A program made the position numbers and the translations under genes. The notes under the pieces were generated by a model, which saw nothing but the letters and a program-made list of their open reading frames with translations, did not search any database and was not told the origin of the DNA. From an uncultured Lachnospiraceae bacterium (lineage in GTDB: Bacteria; Bacillota; Clostridia; Lachnospirales; Lachnospiraceae): DNA of 64,000 bases. Of the stretch, positions 16,902 through 26,145 are shown piece after piece. How positions within the stretch are numbered: position 1 is the first letter of the stretch; each line of letters opens with the position of its first letter. The stretch covers positions 1 through 64,000 of the forward strand of contig CANQSB010000006.1 in assembly GCA_947626435.1 (NCBI GenBank). Direction: 5' to 3'.

Positions 16902-19400
16902 CTACAAATACCTCCCCGTCACGCTCTCCTCATTTCCCACAATCTCATCAGGCGTTCCGACAGCAACAATACGCCCGCCATGTATACCGCCGCCCGGTCC
17001 CATATCTATGCAGTAGTCGGCATTCCTAATCACATCCAAATCATGCTCAATCACAATCACAGTCGCCCCATTGTCAGTCAGCCTGCGAAATACCTCCAGA
17101 AGCGTCTGCACATCCAGCGGGTGCAACCCTATAGTCGGCTCGTCAAATACAAATACCGTATCCTCCTGCCCGCGCCCCATTTCGCTTGCAAGCTTCAACC
17201 GCTGCGCCTCTCCACCTGACAGGCTCGGTGTTTCCTCTCCAAGAGTAAGATAGCCCAGCCCCAAATCGTGCAGAACCTGCAGCTTTCGCTGTACATTTGA
17301 TATGTCACGGCACGCCACCATAGCCTCATCTACACTCATATCCATAAGCTCAGGCAGCGAATAACCCTCCGTACCTTTCTTTGGAATCCGCCTAATCAGA
17401 TATGCGTCTTTTGAATACCTCGAGCCTCGGCAGTCGGGACATGGAATATCCACATCAGGCAAAAACTGTACATCAAGACTGATAACGCCTGTACCGTCAC
17501 ACACAGGGCAACGCAGCTTTCCTGTGTTGTATGAAAAATCTCCTGCCTTAAAGCCTTTGCTTTTAGCATCAGATGTACGCGCGTAAGCTTTTCGCAGCTC
17601 ATCATGGACATCAGCATATGTCGCGACAGTGGATCGCACATTTATCCCAATCGGCGCGGCGTCAATAAGCTTTATCTGCCTTATGCCGTCAGCCGTAACC
17701 TCCTTTACATGGTCAGGCAGCTTTTCCCCCTTTATCATTGCATCCAAAGCAGGAATAAGGCTCTCCAAAATCATAGTAGTCTTGCCTGAACCCGATACGC
17801 CTGTGACGGCAATCATACGCCCCTTTGGAAAGTCAACCTCTAACGGCTGTACAGTATGAAGCTGCGCAGTGGACAAATGGATTCTGCCAAGCGAAAACAG
17901 CTCATCCGTCTTTATTTCACGCCGCATGTCAATCACTGTCTTCCCCGAAAGAAATCCGCCAATGCGCGAAGCAGGATTTTTCTCTGCCTCCTCTATCGTG
18001 CCATTGGATATAATCCTTCCTCCGTCCGCTCCCGCCTTTGGTCCCAGCTCTATAAGCCAGTCCGCATGGGAGAGAATATTCATATCATGGTCAACCAAAA
18101 TTACCGAGTTTCCGTCCGCAATCAGGTCGTCCATCACTCCCGTCACGCCCTCAATATTTATCGGGTGCAGGCCAATAGACGGCTCATCAAGCACATAAAG
18201 CACGCCTGTAGTGCGGTTCCTTACGGCGCGCGCAAGCTGCATGCGCTGGCGCTCCCCTGTAGACAGCGTGGAAGCCTCCCTGTCAAGCGTAAGATATGAA
18301 AGCCCCAAATCCATCAGGCGCTTTGCGGCATGCTGAAATGACTCGCAAATGCTCACAGCCATCGGCCGCATTTCCTCCGGCAATGACGCAGGCACGCCGT
18401 TCACCCACTCAATAAGGTCGGCAAGCGTCATCTTACATACCTCTGCCAATGAAATCCCGCGAAGCTTCGGCGCACGCGCCTTTTCTGACAACCTGCTGCC
18501 GCCGCACTCAGGACATGGGCTGATCTTGAGGAATTTCTCCACGCGCTTCATTCCCTTCTCATCTTTAACATGGGAAAGCGCGTTTTCGACAGTATAAACC
18601 GCATTATAATAGGTGAAATCCATCTCGCCCGCAGTGTTTGTCTTTTCATTGTGGTAAAGCATATGGTATTTATTGGCAGGACCATGAAAAACAAGATCTT
18701 TTTCACGCTCAGTCAAGTCTTTAAACGGCACATCAGTACGCACGCCCAGATTGTCACGCGCAATATCCTTCATCAATGACCACATCAGCGTCTGCCATGG
18801 CGCGACTGCGCCCTCATCAATAGTCAGCGAATCATCAGGCACGAGCGTTGCCTCGTCTACTGTACGCACAGTGCCCGTACCATCGCAGCAGCGGCATGCG
18901 CCCGTAGAATTAAAGGCAAGCTCCTCCGCCCCGGGCGCAAAAAAGCTCTCCCCACATTCAGGGCAGACAAGCGCGCGTTCGGCGGCCACATTTAAAGACG
19001 GCGCCACATAATGCCCATTCGGACAGCGGTGTGAGGCGAGTCTCGAAAACATCAGTCTAAGGCTGTTTAAAAGCTCCGTACCAGTCCCAAATGTACTCCG
19101 TATTCCCGGTACCCCGGGGCGCTGCCGCAGCGCAAGCGAAGCGGGAACATACAAGACCTCGTCAACCTGCGCCCTCTCTGCCTGCGTCATGCGCCGTCTG
19201 GTATATGTAGACAAGGATTCCAGATACCGCCGCGAGCCCTCCGCATACAGCACGCCCAGCGCAAGCGACGACTTACCCGAGCCTGAAACTCCCGCTATTC
19301 CCACGATTTTGTTGAGCGGAATATCTACATCTATGTTTTTGAGATTATGCACCCTGGCACCGCGCACCTTTATGTGCGTCGGAATTTTTTCCTCATTCAT
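16902..19400 (-). CDS. uvrA: UvrA-like excinuclease ABC subunit A (short paralogue)
   Basis: 832 residues, shorter than the usual housekeeping UvrA of about 940. Two ABC ATPase halves are present: GVSGSGKSSLA with LSTGERQRMQLARA and LYVLDEPSIGLH, then GVSGSGKTTMI with LSGGEAQRLKLASE and VFVFDEPTIGLH. Zinc modules include CPNG...CPEC, CRCC and CPVC...CPDC. The length suggests a loss or reduction in the UvrB-binding region, as in UvrA2-type proteins linked to drug or DNA-damage tolerance; I could not align this. It is immediately upstream of a MATE efflux gene (18-bp gap), which fits a detoxification pair. Confidence 0.85.
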   Translation of the reverse strand: MNEEKIPTHIKVRGARVHNLKNIDVDIPLNKIVGIAGVSGSGKSSLALGVLYAEGSRRYLESLSTYTRRRMTQAERAQVDEVLYVPASLALRQRPGVPGIRSTFGTGTELLNSLRLMFSRLASHRCPNGHYVAPSLNVAAERALVCPECGESFFAPGAEELAFNSTGACRCCDGTGTVRTVDEATLVPDDSLTIDEGAVAPWQTLMWSLMKDIARDNLGVRTDVPFKDLTEREKDLVFHGPANKYHMLYHNEKTNTAGEMDFTYYNAVYTVENALSHVKDEKGMKRVEKFLKISPCPECGGSRLSEKARAPKLRGISLAEVCKMTLADLIEWVNGVPASLPEEMRPMAVSICESFQHAAKRLMDLGLSYLTLDREASTLSTGERQRMQLARAVRNRTTGVLYVLDEPSIGLHPINIEGVTGVMDDLIADGNSVILVDHDMNILSHADWLIELGPKAGADGGRIISNGTIEEAEKNPASRIGGFLSGKTVIDMRREIKTDELFSLGRIHLSTAQLHTVQPLEVDFPKGRMIAVTGVSGSGKTTMILESLIPALDAMIKGEKLPDHVKEVTADGIRQIKLIDAAPIGINVRSTVATYADVHDELRKAYARTSDAKSKGFKAGDFSYNTGKLRCPVCDGTGVISLDVQFLPDVDIPCPDCRGSRYSKDAYLIRRIPKKGTEGYSLPELMDMSVDEAMVACRDISNVQRKLQVLHDLGLGYLTLGEETPSLSGGEAQRLKLASEMGRGQEDTVFVFDEPTIGLHPLDVQTLLEVFRRLTDNGATVIVIEHDLDVIRNADYCIDMGPGGGIHGGRIVAVGTPDEIVGNEESVTGRYL

Positions 19401-19418
19401 AGCCTTTGCCCACGCTTT

Positions 19419-20771
19419 CTATTCTATACCTTTATATTCCCACTTACCCTTGTGGTACCGTCCCATACTCACCACAGCGGTCAGCGCCCATGTAAGGCCT
19501 GTCGTCAGGAAAATACCCCACATTCCAATAAACGGTATCTTAGTAAGCGGTATCGCAAAGCCTACGCGCCCCGCGACCTCCATAAGCCCGTTTACCATGG
19601 CGTACATGGCATCCCCTGCGCCGTTCAGCACGCTGCGCGCCACATAAATCATACCCAGGAAAAAGTAAAACCAGCTCGTAATCGAAATACCCTTTGCCCC
19701 AATCGCAACCACATCGGAATCCGTAACAAAAATACGCATTATCACATCTCCAAAAAACTGCGTCGGAATAAGCATAATGGCGCTAAACACTGCCACGCTC
19801 ACAAAGCCGACCTTATACCCCTGCTTAACCCTGTCAATCCTGCCCGCGCCGACATTTTGCCCTGTGTAAGTGGTTATCGCCGCGCCGAGCGAATTGTACG
19901 GCTGCTGTACAAGCTGCTCAATCCTGCCAAGCGCTGTGTTTGCCGCCACCACCTCTTCGCCAAAGCCATTGACGACCCTCTGCAGGAAAATGCATGAAAA
20001 CGCGATAAGCGAGTTTTGCAGCGCGATGGGCAGTCCCAGAGTAAAACATCTTGAAATAATGTCCATGCGCATTTCCCTGTATTCCTTCCTTATCCTGAAA
20101 TACGGAATTTTCCAGAGCGCATACGCAAACGCGCCGACCGCCGCGACAAGCTGCGCTATTACTGTGGCAAGCGCCACGCCGAATACCGACCACTTAAAGC
20201 TGATAACAAACAGCAGGTCAAGTCCGATATTTATAAGGCAGGACACCACCATAAAATAAAGCGGTGTTTTGGAATCGCCTAACGCGCGGAGCACAGCCGC
20301 CACTCCGTTATAGGCAGCTATCGCCAGAATGCCCGCGCATGACACGCGCATATAAATAACCGCGTCTTTGAGAATCGCCTCGGGAGTGTCAAGCGCGCGC
20401 AGAACCCATTCCGCGCACAATACTCCGAGTATTCCCGTAATTACTGACACTATCGCGAGCAGGTAGATACCGTTTATAATGCTGCGCTCGACCATGTCCT
20501 TTTTATCTGCGCCAAAATACTGCGACACAACCACGCCGACACCCGCGGAAATACCAAAGCTCATCGCAAAAAACAAAAAATTAAGCGAGCCCGTAGCGCC
20601 CACCGACGCAAGCGCGTTTGCACCGACAAACCGCCCCACGACGATAGAATCGACCATATTATAAAACTGCTGAAAAAGATTGCCTATAAGCATAGGCAGC
20701 GTGAATGACAAAAGAAGCTTTGTCGGACTCCCTTCCGTCATATTGTAGACTGACTTTTTTTCGTTCTCCAT
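19419..20771 (-). CDS. MATE family efflux transporter
   Basis: 450 residues, about 12 hydrophobic helices in two similar halves. The start (TEGSPTKLLLSFTLPMLIGNLFQQFYNMVDSIVVGRFVG) is the conserved MATE N-terminus, and KTPLYFMVVSCLINIGLDLLFV matches the helix-6 region. Such proteins exchange Na+ or H+ for cationic drugs, nucleoside analogues or metabolites. Although transcribed in the same direction as the UvrA-like gene, it lies upstream of it, so MATE is the first gene and uvrA the second in a probable two-gene unit. Substrate is unknown. Confidence 0.9.
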   Translation of the reverse strand: MENEKKSVYNMTEGSPTKLLLSFTLPMLIGNLFQQFYNMVDSIVVGRFVGANALASVGATGSLNFLFFAMSFGISAGVGVVVSQYFGADKKDMVERSIINGIYLLAIVSVITGILGVLCAEWVLRALDTPEAILKDAVIYMRVSCAGILAIAAYNGVAAVLRALGDSKTPLYFMVVSCLINIGLDLLFVISFKWSVFGVALATVIAQLVAAVGAFAYALWKIPYFRIRKEYREMRMDIISRCFTLGLPIALQNSLIAFSCIFLQRVVNGFGEEVVAANTALGRIEQLVQQPYNSLGAAITTYTGQNVGAGRIDRVKQGYKVGFVSVAVFSAIMLIPTQFFGDVIMRIFVTDSDVVAIGAKGISITSWFYFFLGMIYVARSVLNGAGDAMYAMVNGLMEVAGRVGFAIPLTKIPFIGMWGIFLTTGLTWALTAVVSMGRYHKGKWEYKGIE

Positions 20772-20847
20772 AGCATTAATCTCCTTTTATTTCATTATGC
20801 TATCATAACACTATTTCCACGAAATGCAATAGGCTGAACAATTATTT

Positions 20848-21606
20848 TCAGCAATATATTTCAAGCTCCACATTAAGCTTTCCTTTCCGCGTCTCGCCCG
20901 ACACGCCGCCGTACCGAAAGCGTCCATAACCGCGCACAGTTACCTTGTCACCCGCCTTGAGCTGCCCGCTGTTGTTCTCGTTCAGCCGCCCATTCACAAA
21001 CACGCGCTTGCCTCTAAACAACTCCACACTGTCGCTCCTTGAGAGATTATACGCCTTGGCGATAACGCCGTCCGCCCTCTCCGCGCTTACCTGCACAGTT
21101 TTGTGCTCCACCCGCGCCACAGTGCTTTCAGGTATATGCTTCGCGGGCTTGCACAGCACTATGGTATGGCGTACCTTGTTAAGATTGTCCGTTATGTACG
21201 GCGCCATTTTTTCACTGCAGAACAAAAACGCGCTTTTATCCTTTATCACGATATCTCCAAATGTGCTGCGCTCAATCCCCAGATTCATCAGCGCGCCAAG
21301 ATAGTCCCTATGCGTGAGCGTCTCGCCAAACTTTTCGACCACAGGGGAAATCTCTATGCAGACAATCGGAAACTCCTCAGCATACCCGCAAAGCTCCTCG
21401 TCGCCAAACCTCAGCATGACGCGCTCGCAGTCATTCGTCCCACCATACGCCGTAACCGTCACATAAGACAGCTCCGATTCCATCTGATAATATATATCAA
21501 GCTCAGCCATAGACAAAAAGCCCGTAAAAAAATACTGACTATGGTTATAAGCCTTGTCCGCAAGCTCCTTTAACCTCTTTCTAAATAACGCTTCTTCATT
21601 GTCCAT
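20848..21606 (-). CDS. ylmH: YlmH-type RNA-binding protein (S4 domain)
   Basis: About 252 residues. The N-terminal part (FRKRLKELADKAYNHSQYFFTGFLS, then HRDYLGALMNLGIERSTFGDI) is the YlmH core, and the last 75 residues (SRSDSVELFRGKRVFVNGRL, LKAGDKVTVRGYGRF) form an S4 RNA-binding domain. YlmH proteins bind ribosomal 50S particles and have been linked to rescue of stalled nascent chains. The start at 21606 has GGAGG 6 nt upstream. In many Firmicutes ylmH lies beside division genes; here it is alone between a MATE and a nuclease gene. Confidence 0.88.
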   Translation of the reverse strand: MDNEEALFRKRLKELADKAYNHSQYFFTGFLSMAELDIYYQMESELSYVTVTAYGGTNDCERVMLRFGDEELCGYAEEFPIVCIEISPVVEKFGETLTHRDYLGALMNLGIERSTFGDIVIKDKSAFLFCSEKMAPYITDNLNKVRHTIVLCKPAKHIPESTVARVEHKTVQVSAERADGVIAKAYNLSRSDSVELFRGKRVFVNGRLNENNSGQLKAGDKVTVRGYGRFRYGGVSGETRKGKLNVELEIYC

Positions 21607-21744
21607 CCCAATCCTCCATACTGCCATCTACAACAATTCTCTACCGTCAATTCTCCTGCAAAGTAAATGCAGCCGCAAATAAGCGCACTCGCAAGCCGCC
21701 ATTAATCAGTCCTCAAAAATTTCATCAATACAAGTTTTCTCAAA

Positions 21745-22284
21745 TCAGCCCTCATTTTCAAGCTCCTCCAGATACCCTCCGTCCCAGAGAAGTATCTTCA
21801 ATTTCCGCGCCGCCTCAATCGCCGCTTTTGTGAAATACTGATTGGTAAGCACGCACCCTACCATTCGGTCATAATAGTCCCTTCCCGCATACGCCTCCTG
21901 CACAGCCTTCACTCCCACAGGACCACTGTAACGCTTGCACTGTATGGCATAAGTCACGCCCTCCTTTTGGGCAAGGATATCTACACCGTAATCCCCGCTG
22001 CCCCGCGTGACCTCCACCTCGCAAAAGCCATGCTTTTCCAAAAGCCCAGCGCAGTAATACTCAAAATCGTGCCCGTCCATCTCATCAAAACGCTTTAAAT
22101 ACCTACCCCTCTTATAATACCTGCATACCGCTAGAATCACAGCCGCCGCTAGAACCAGCCCCGCTAGAATCGCGGCATACGCCTTTACATCAAACGCTAT
22201 CTCGCCCATCTGCCCTGCCTGCTCCTCTGCAAAAAAATAATCAACCAGTACAACTATACCACGCAAACATTCGTTCTGCAACAT
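21745..22284 (-). CDS. Membrane-anchored Mrr-like restriction endonuclease domain protein
   Basis: Up to 179 residues. A single hydrophobic helix (YAAILAGLVLAAAVILAV) is followed by a basic stretch and then the Mrr_cat fold: MDGHDFEYYCAGLLEKHGF, SGDYGVDILAQKEG and YAIQCKRYSG give the D...Q-x-K catalytic core. It should cut DNA, perhaps modified DNA, but is predicted to sit at the membrane. The start is uncertain: the ATG at 22284 lacks a ribosome site, whereas the ATG at 22209 has AGGAG 12 nt upstream and still precedes the helix. No methyltransferase partner is nearby. Confidence 0.78.
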   Translation of the reverse strand: MLQNECLRGIVVLVDYFFAEEQAGQMGEIAFDVKAYAAILAGLVLAAAVILAVCRYYKRGRYLKRFDEMDGHDFEYYCAGLLEKHGFCEVEVTRGSGDYGVDILAQKEGVTYAIQCKRYSGPVGVKAVQEAYAGRDYYDRMVGCVLTNQYFTKAAIEAARKLKILLWDGGYLEELENEG

Positions 22285-22318
22285 AAAAATTAACGATACA
22301 AAAATTTATATTTATCTC

Positions 22319-22347
22319 TTTACAAATCCCCATGCATAGTGTATAGT
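22319..22347 (+). promoter_or_regulatory. Promoter of the riboswitch-folT transcript
   Basis: TTTACA, a 17-nt spacer and TATAGT; transcription would start about 20 nt before the riboswitch. Confidence 0.55.
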
Positions 22348-22373
22348 GTCCCTATAAAATATTATCCAACTAC

Positions 22374-22481
22374 GCAGAGTAGGATTGTGTGCGTCAAGTG
22401 CCTTGTGGACAGGGAGTTGCCATAGGGACGAAAAGGGCTTTGCAAGTATGCCCTTGCGGTACAGAATCCGCATCCCGCTGC
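22374..22481 (+). promoter_or_regulatory. Tetrahydrofolate (THF) riboswitch
   Basis: The RNA begins GCAGAGTAG and ends CCGCATCCCGCTGC, closing a terminal stem (22374-22377 with 22478-22481). Internally it has GCGTCAAGTG, a GGGACGAA turn and GCGGTACAGAATCCGCATCC, the conserved blocks of the THF (folT) class. The next gene is an ECF folate transporter subunit, exactly the expected target. Repression would act on translation, since a small hairpin (22515-22521 with 22537-22543) lies directly before the AGGAGG. Confidence 0.85.
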
Positions 22482-22561
22482 TACATATTTGAAAATGATT
22501 TTAATTCTCATTTGTGTAGTTAAAGGCTGCCGTATAAACTACATAAAGGAGGATTTTTATT

Positions 22562-23104
22562 ATGCAGAAAATCAAAAAGCTTTACTCTGACTCATTAAAG
22601 GAGCTTTCCGTCACCAGAAACCTTGTCTTCTGCGGTCTTATGGCCGCGCTTGCGATAGTGTTGAATTATACTACCTCTATTTACATTACCCCCAATATCC
22701 GCATAGGCTTTTCGGGAATCCCAAACCGCATTGTTGAGTACATGTTCGGTCCCGCTATCGGTGCTATTTTCGGCGGCATGCTTGATATACTGAAATACAT
22801 ACTAAAGCCAAGCGGCGCGTTTTTCTTCGGCTACACCTTCAACGTGATTGTCGCGGGAATAATCTACGGCTCTATCCTCTACAAACGCCCTGTAAAAATC
22901 CGATACATCCTGCTTGCCGAGTTTCTCGTAAAGGCGATAGTCAACTGCTTTTTAAACACGCTCTGGCTCTCCTTGCTGAACGGAAACGCGTTTATGGCTA
23001 TTCTGCCCGCGCGCGTCATCAAAAATATCATAATGCTGCCCATAGATACGGCAATCATATACTTTGCGCTCAATGTAGTAAACCGCATAAGGAAATCGCT
23101 GTAA
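22562..23104 (+). CDS. folT: ECF transporter S component, folate-specific (FolT)
   Basis: 180 residues, about six membrane helices. IRIGFSGIPNRIVEYMFGPAIGAIFGG is the substrate-binding loop region typical of FolT. LPARVIKNIIMLPID near the end also fits the family. It forms the substrate-binding subunit that docks to a shared ECF energising module (EcfA, EcfA', EcfT) encoded elsewhere. AGGAGG precedes the ATG. Control by the upstream THF riboswitch strongly supports folate as the vitamin carried. Confidence 0.93.
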   Translation: MQKIKKLYSDSLKELSVTRNLVFCGLMAALAIVLNYTTSIYITPNIRIGFSGIPNRIVEYMFGPAIGAIFGGMLDILKYILKPSGAFFFGYTFNVIVAGIIYGSILYKRPVKIRYILLAEFLVKAIVNCFLNTLWLSLLNGNAFMAILPARVIKNIIMLPIDTAIIYFALNVVNRIRKSL

Positions 23105-23266
23105 GGTCAGCCAATTTCTGCCGAATTTAAAATCAGCCTTTTCTAAATCTCCCGATTGTGCTACAATATTTATGATATTGCTTATAACACAGGACATGGC
23201 TTTTGCCGCCATTGTACTGTCATATCTGATTAAACCGCCTATAAGCGGGGAGCATGGGGGATTAAA

Positions 23267-24169
23267 ATGATACATGTTTACCACAAAATATTCACAGATT
23301 TTAAGAAGCTTACAAACAAAGCCGCATTCATATGGCTTGCTTTTATGACACTCGTGTCACTTTCCATCTGCCTGTTATGTATGTTCAAGGCGCTGCCGCC
23401 ACAGGCGATGTACTCGCTCATATGGCTGGTACCCACAGGACTTGCATTGCTTATAGCCCTGCATATATACAACCGCAAGGCAGACCTTATAATCAAAAAC
23501 CGACTTATCGCAATGACGGTCTCTCACGCCAGACAAACTTTTGAGGAATATTGCCGCGATTTTCCCGATACATACATAAGCGACAGCCGTATAAAGATGT
23601 GCTACCTGTCAAGAAACGGCATTGACGTGGACGGAGCGCTCAGACGCCTTAATTCAAATATCGACGCCTACAACAGACTTGCGCTTTCTTTTACAAAGGA
23701 ATGTGGCAAATTTGAAGATGAGCTTTACGATTTGCTTACCCCTCAGACACTTTTGCAATACGCCGCAAAGGCTCACGCGCTAAGGGTTCAGTCAAACAAG
23801 CTCGGACTTACGAAGCTTACGGATACGATATTTTTTCACGAGATTGAGGCGTACAGCAGATGCTATGATACGGTCAAGTCAAATTGGGGCAAGCTTTCCT
23901 TAGACCTTGACGAAGCATATGGACACCTGTCAAAATACATTAAATCACTCGGGCTTGAGGACAATAACGACACTTTTAACAAAGGCATGACGCTTCAAAA
24001 ATGGAATGCGCAGCTTCAGGAAGCGTTTAAGGCGCTTGAGGCATACGACACCGACAAGGCAAAGCATATTTTCAATGAACTCATCAGCCGTCAGCCTGAT
24101 ACCGATATTTCCAAAACCCTTCAGGAAATCGTGTCAAACATTGATGAGATTACGACGGGCGCGTATTGA
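23267..24169 (+). CDS. Hypothetical membrane-anchored helical protein
   Basis: 300 residues, no family recognised. Two hydrophobic helices lie near the N-terminus (about residues 20-40 and 48-66). The rest is hydrophilic, mainly helical, with a PETLLQYAAKAHALR-like central part and a tetratricopeptide-like end (FKALEAYDTDKAKHIFNELISRQP). It is probably anchored in the membrane with the helical domain in the cytoplasm. GGGGG lies 6 nt before the ATG. A perfect terminator follows at 24196. It is probably not in the folT transcript as an obligate partner, though no terminator separates them. Confidence 0.72.
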   Translation: MIHVYHKIFTDFKKLTNKAAFIWLAFMTLVSLSICLLCMFKALPPQAMYSLIWLVPTGLALLIALHIYNRKADLIIKNRLIAMTVSHARQTFEEYCRDFPDTYISDSRIKMCYLSRNGIDVDGALRRLNSNIDAYNRLALSFTKECGKFEDELYDLLTPQTLLQYAAKAHALRVQSNKLGLTKLTDTIFFHEIEAYSRCYDTVKSNWGKLSLDLDEAYGHLSKYIKSLGLEDNNDTFNKGMTLQKWNAQLQEAFKALEAYDTDKAKHIFNELISRQPDTDISKTLQEIVSNIDEITTGAY

Positions 24170-24195
24170 TTTGCATTAACATTAATCTTTAACAT

Positions 24196-24222
24196 AAAAA
24201 GAGGCTGTCACAGCCTCTTTTT
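24196..24222. terminator. Bidirectional intrinsic terminator
   Basis: AAAAAGAGGCTG pairs perfectly with CAGCCTCTTTTT around a 3-nt loop. It separates the hypothetical gene (plus) from the convergent lipoprotein gene (minus). Confidence 0.9.
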
Positions 24223-24249
24223 TCATTTACATTCCGTCTTACATCCGTT

Positions 24250-24906
24250 TTAAAAATCCGCGTTCTCCGAATCAAAAAGCAGCATTTCAAGATTTTCAAT
24301 ATCCTTCGAGTTTGGTGTCCATACATCGTCGATTAATTCAATCTTTACAGTCGTCGTCGCAGGCTCCGCATACTCCGCGTTGGCTATAGCGTCCTTCATG
24401 CTGTCCTTTAATGCCACGAGCAACGCGTCCGTCATTTCCTCCTCGGTAGGAAGCTGCGCCTCATCCGCAACTCCTGACCACTCCGTATACAAGTTCGTGA
24501 CAGCCGTCTCATAGTTTGCAAGCATAGCCTCAAAAATCATCATCTTCTCATAGGTTATGGTCACTACCCACTCATCATCCTGCTTCTCCGCGCTATCCAC
24601 CGTATACTTGGCATTGCCGTACATATCCTGCACCAACTGGCGGAACTCCGCTTCAAGCTCGTCCGAAACGGTAACGCCCTCCAAAAATTTAGTCATCGCC
24701 GTATCAACGCCCGATTCATAGACCTTAGCCGCCTCCTCAGCCGTACCAAGCTTCAAGTCCATAAATTCCGTAGTATCGTTCTTGTAGCTCAAATCAAGCA
24801 TAGCCTGAAGATACGCCCTTGCGTCAAACTTATTGCCGCAGCCTCCAAGAACGCCCACAACCAACACGCACGCCAACAAAAGCGCGATTCTTCTTGTTTT
24901 TTTCAT
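24250..24906 (-). CDS. Secreted lipoprotein of unknown function
   Basis: About 218 residues. The signal peptide KKTRRIALLLACVLVVGVLGGCG ends with a lipobox (LGGC), so the mature protein is lipid-anchored outside the membrane. The body is acidic and helical (DARAYLQAMLDLSYKNDTTEF, then repeated acidic helices), resembling DUF5105-type lipoproteins of Firmicutes; no catalytic motif is visible. The start at 24906 has GGGAG 7 nt upstream; the open frame extends 23 codons further but without a site. It stands alone between a terminator and an AEC carrier gene on the same strand. Confidence 0.8.
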   Translation of the reverse strand: MKKTRRIALLLACVLVVGVLGGCGNKFDARAYLQAMLDLSYKNDTTEFMDLKLGTAEEAAKVYESGVDTAMTKFLEGVTVSDELEAEFRQLVQDMYGNAKYTVDSAEKQDDEWVVTITYEKMMIFEAMLANYETAVTNLYTEWSGVADEAQLPTEEEMTDALLVALKDSMKDAIANAEYAEPATTTVKIELIDDVWTPNSKDIENLEMLLFDSENADF

Positions 24907-25043
24907 TTCTCTTCTCCCTTTTAATAAAAATTTTAGGATGCCGTTGCACCCAGTTAGTAACTTTATCACTTGCACATTTATAAGTCAATACAATTGTTTT
25001 AAAGTATGTGTTTTTTCGCATTTTGTGCAAAATATATGCAAAT

Positions 25044-25991
25044 TTATATCAACCCATAAAGCTTCAGCAGATAAAGCCACAGCGTAATGAATACGGAGCT
25101 TAAAAATGTCGTGGACACGACGCAGCTTGACGAAAGCACGCCCTCATGCCCCATATTCCTTGACATTATGTAGCAGCTTACCGTAGTCGGCGCGCCAAGC
25201 ATTATAAGTATCGCCACCATTTTTTCGTTGGTAAAGCCAAGCCATGCCGCCATAGGGAGAAAAATCGCGGGCATCACAAATAGCTTTATCAGAGTGCTTA
25301 TAATCGTAGGCTTTATTTTAGCAAGCGCCTTCCTGCCCTCAAAACCCGCGCCAAGCCCTATCAGGGCGAGCGGCGTTGCAAGCTGCGAAAAGTTGTGCAG
25401 GGTCTTGCTTATGATTACGGGCATATTAATCCTTGCCACAGATATTATCATTCCGAGCAGTATTCCGAGGATAATCGGATTCGTCGCTATGCCTTTCAGC
25501 GACTTTTTTAGTCCCGCCATGTCAAAGCCGCTGCTGCCCGGCGCGGTAAACGACAATATTATGACCGCCGCCACATTGTAAAGCGGCACAGTGGCAAGTA
25601 TCATCAGCGGCGCTATAGAGCTTGAGCCGTATATGTTCTGAATAAACGCCACGCCAAGCACTGCGGCGCTGCCCCTGTAGGACGCCTGTATGAATTCCCC
25701 TCTCAGCTCCTTTTCTTTCACGAACAACACGCTGAAAAGCGATATGACCAGTATGCACAAAAGCGTCACGCCAAAGCAGAACACCACAAATTTAAAGTCC
25801 CACACAGCATAAAAATCCGCCTCCGAGATGTCAACCACCAGCAGTATCGGAAGCGTCACCTTATAGTTAAATGAATTGAGCGTCGCCACAAAACCGTCGT
25901 CCACCATATTAATCCGCCTGAGCACATAGCCCGCCACCATCACAAGAAATATGGGGAGCGTAGCATTGAGACTGAAAATCAAATTTTCCAT
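25044..25991 (-). CDS. AEC family transporter (auxin efflux carrier type)
   Basis: 315 residues with about ten helices in two inverted halves. NATLPIFLVMVAGYVLRRINMVDD is the conserved N-terminus. TNPIILGILLGMIIS and GAPTTVSCYIMSRNMG match the central and C-terminal family motifs. Bacterial members move dicarboxylates or amino-acid derivatives (for example malate). No enzyme gene beside it hints at the substrate. Confidence 0.85.
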   Translation of the reverse strand: MENLIFSLNATLPIFLVMVAGYVLRRINMVDDGFVATLNSFNYKVTLPILLVVDISEADFYAVWDFKFVVFCFGVTLLCILVISLFSVLFVKEKELRGEFIQASYRGSAAVLGVAFIQNIYGSSSIAPLMILATVPLYNVAAVIILSFTAPGSSGFDMAGLKKSLKGIATNPIILGILLGMIISVARINMPVIISKTLHNFSQLATPLALIGLGAGFEGRKALAKIKPTIISTLIKLFVMPAIFLPMAAWLGFTNEKMVAILIMLGAPTTVSCYIMSRNMGHEGVLSSSCVVSTTFLSSVFITLWLYLLKLYGLI

Positions 25992-26087
25992 TGCAAAAGC
26001 CGCCTTTCACACCTATTATAAACCAGCCCTCTACCGAAAGCAATGCTTCCTGCCACAGATGCGCCGCAATTTTTCCAAGCCATATAT

Positions 26088-26116
26088 AAGGTGTGGAAGA
26101 AAATCCCCCACACCTT
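26088..26116. terminator. Hairpin after the DUF624 gene
   Basis: AAGGTGTGG pairs with CCACACCTT. It lies 30 bp beyond the stop of the last gene of the sugar-transport operon; the exit on the minus strand is AT-rich rather than a clean T-run. Confidence 0.5.
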
Positions 26117-26145
26117 ACATAAAATCACTTTTAAATTGTCCTGCC

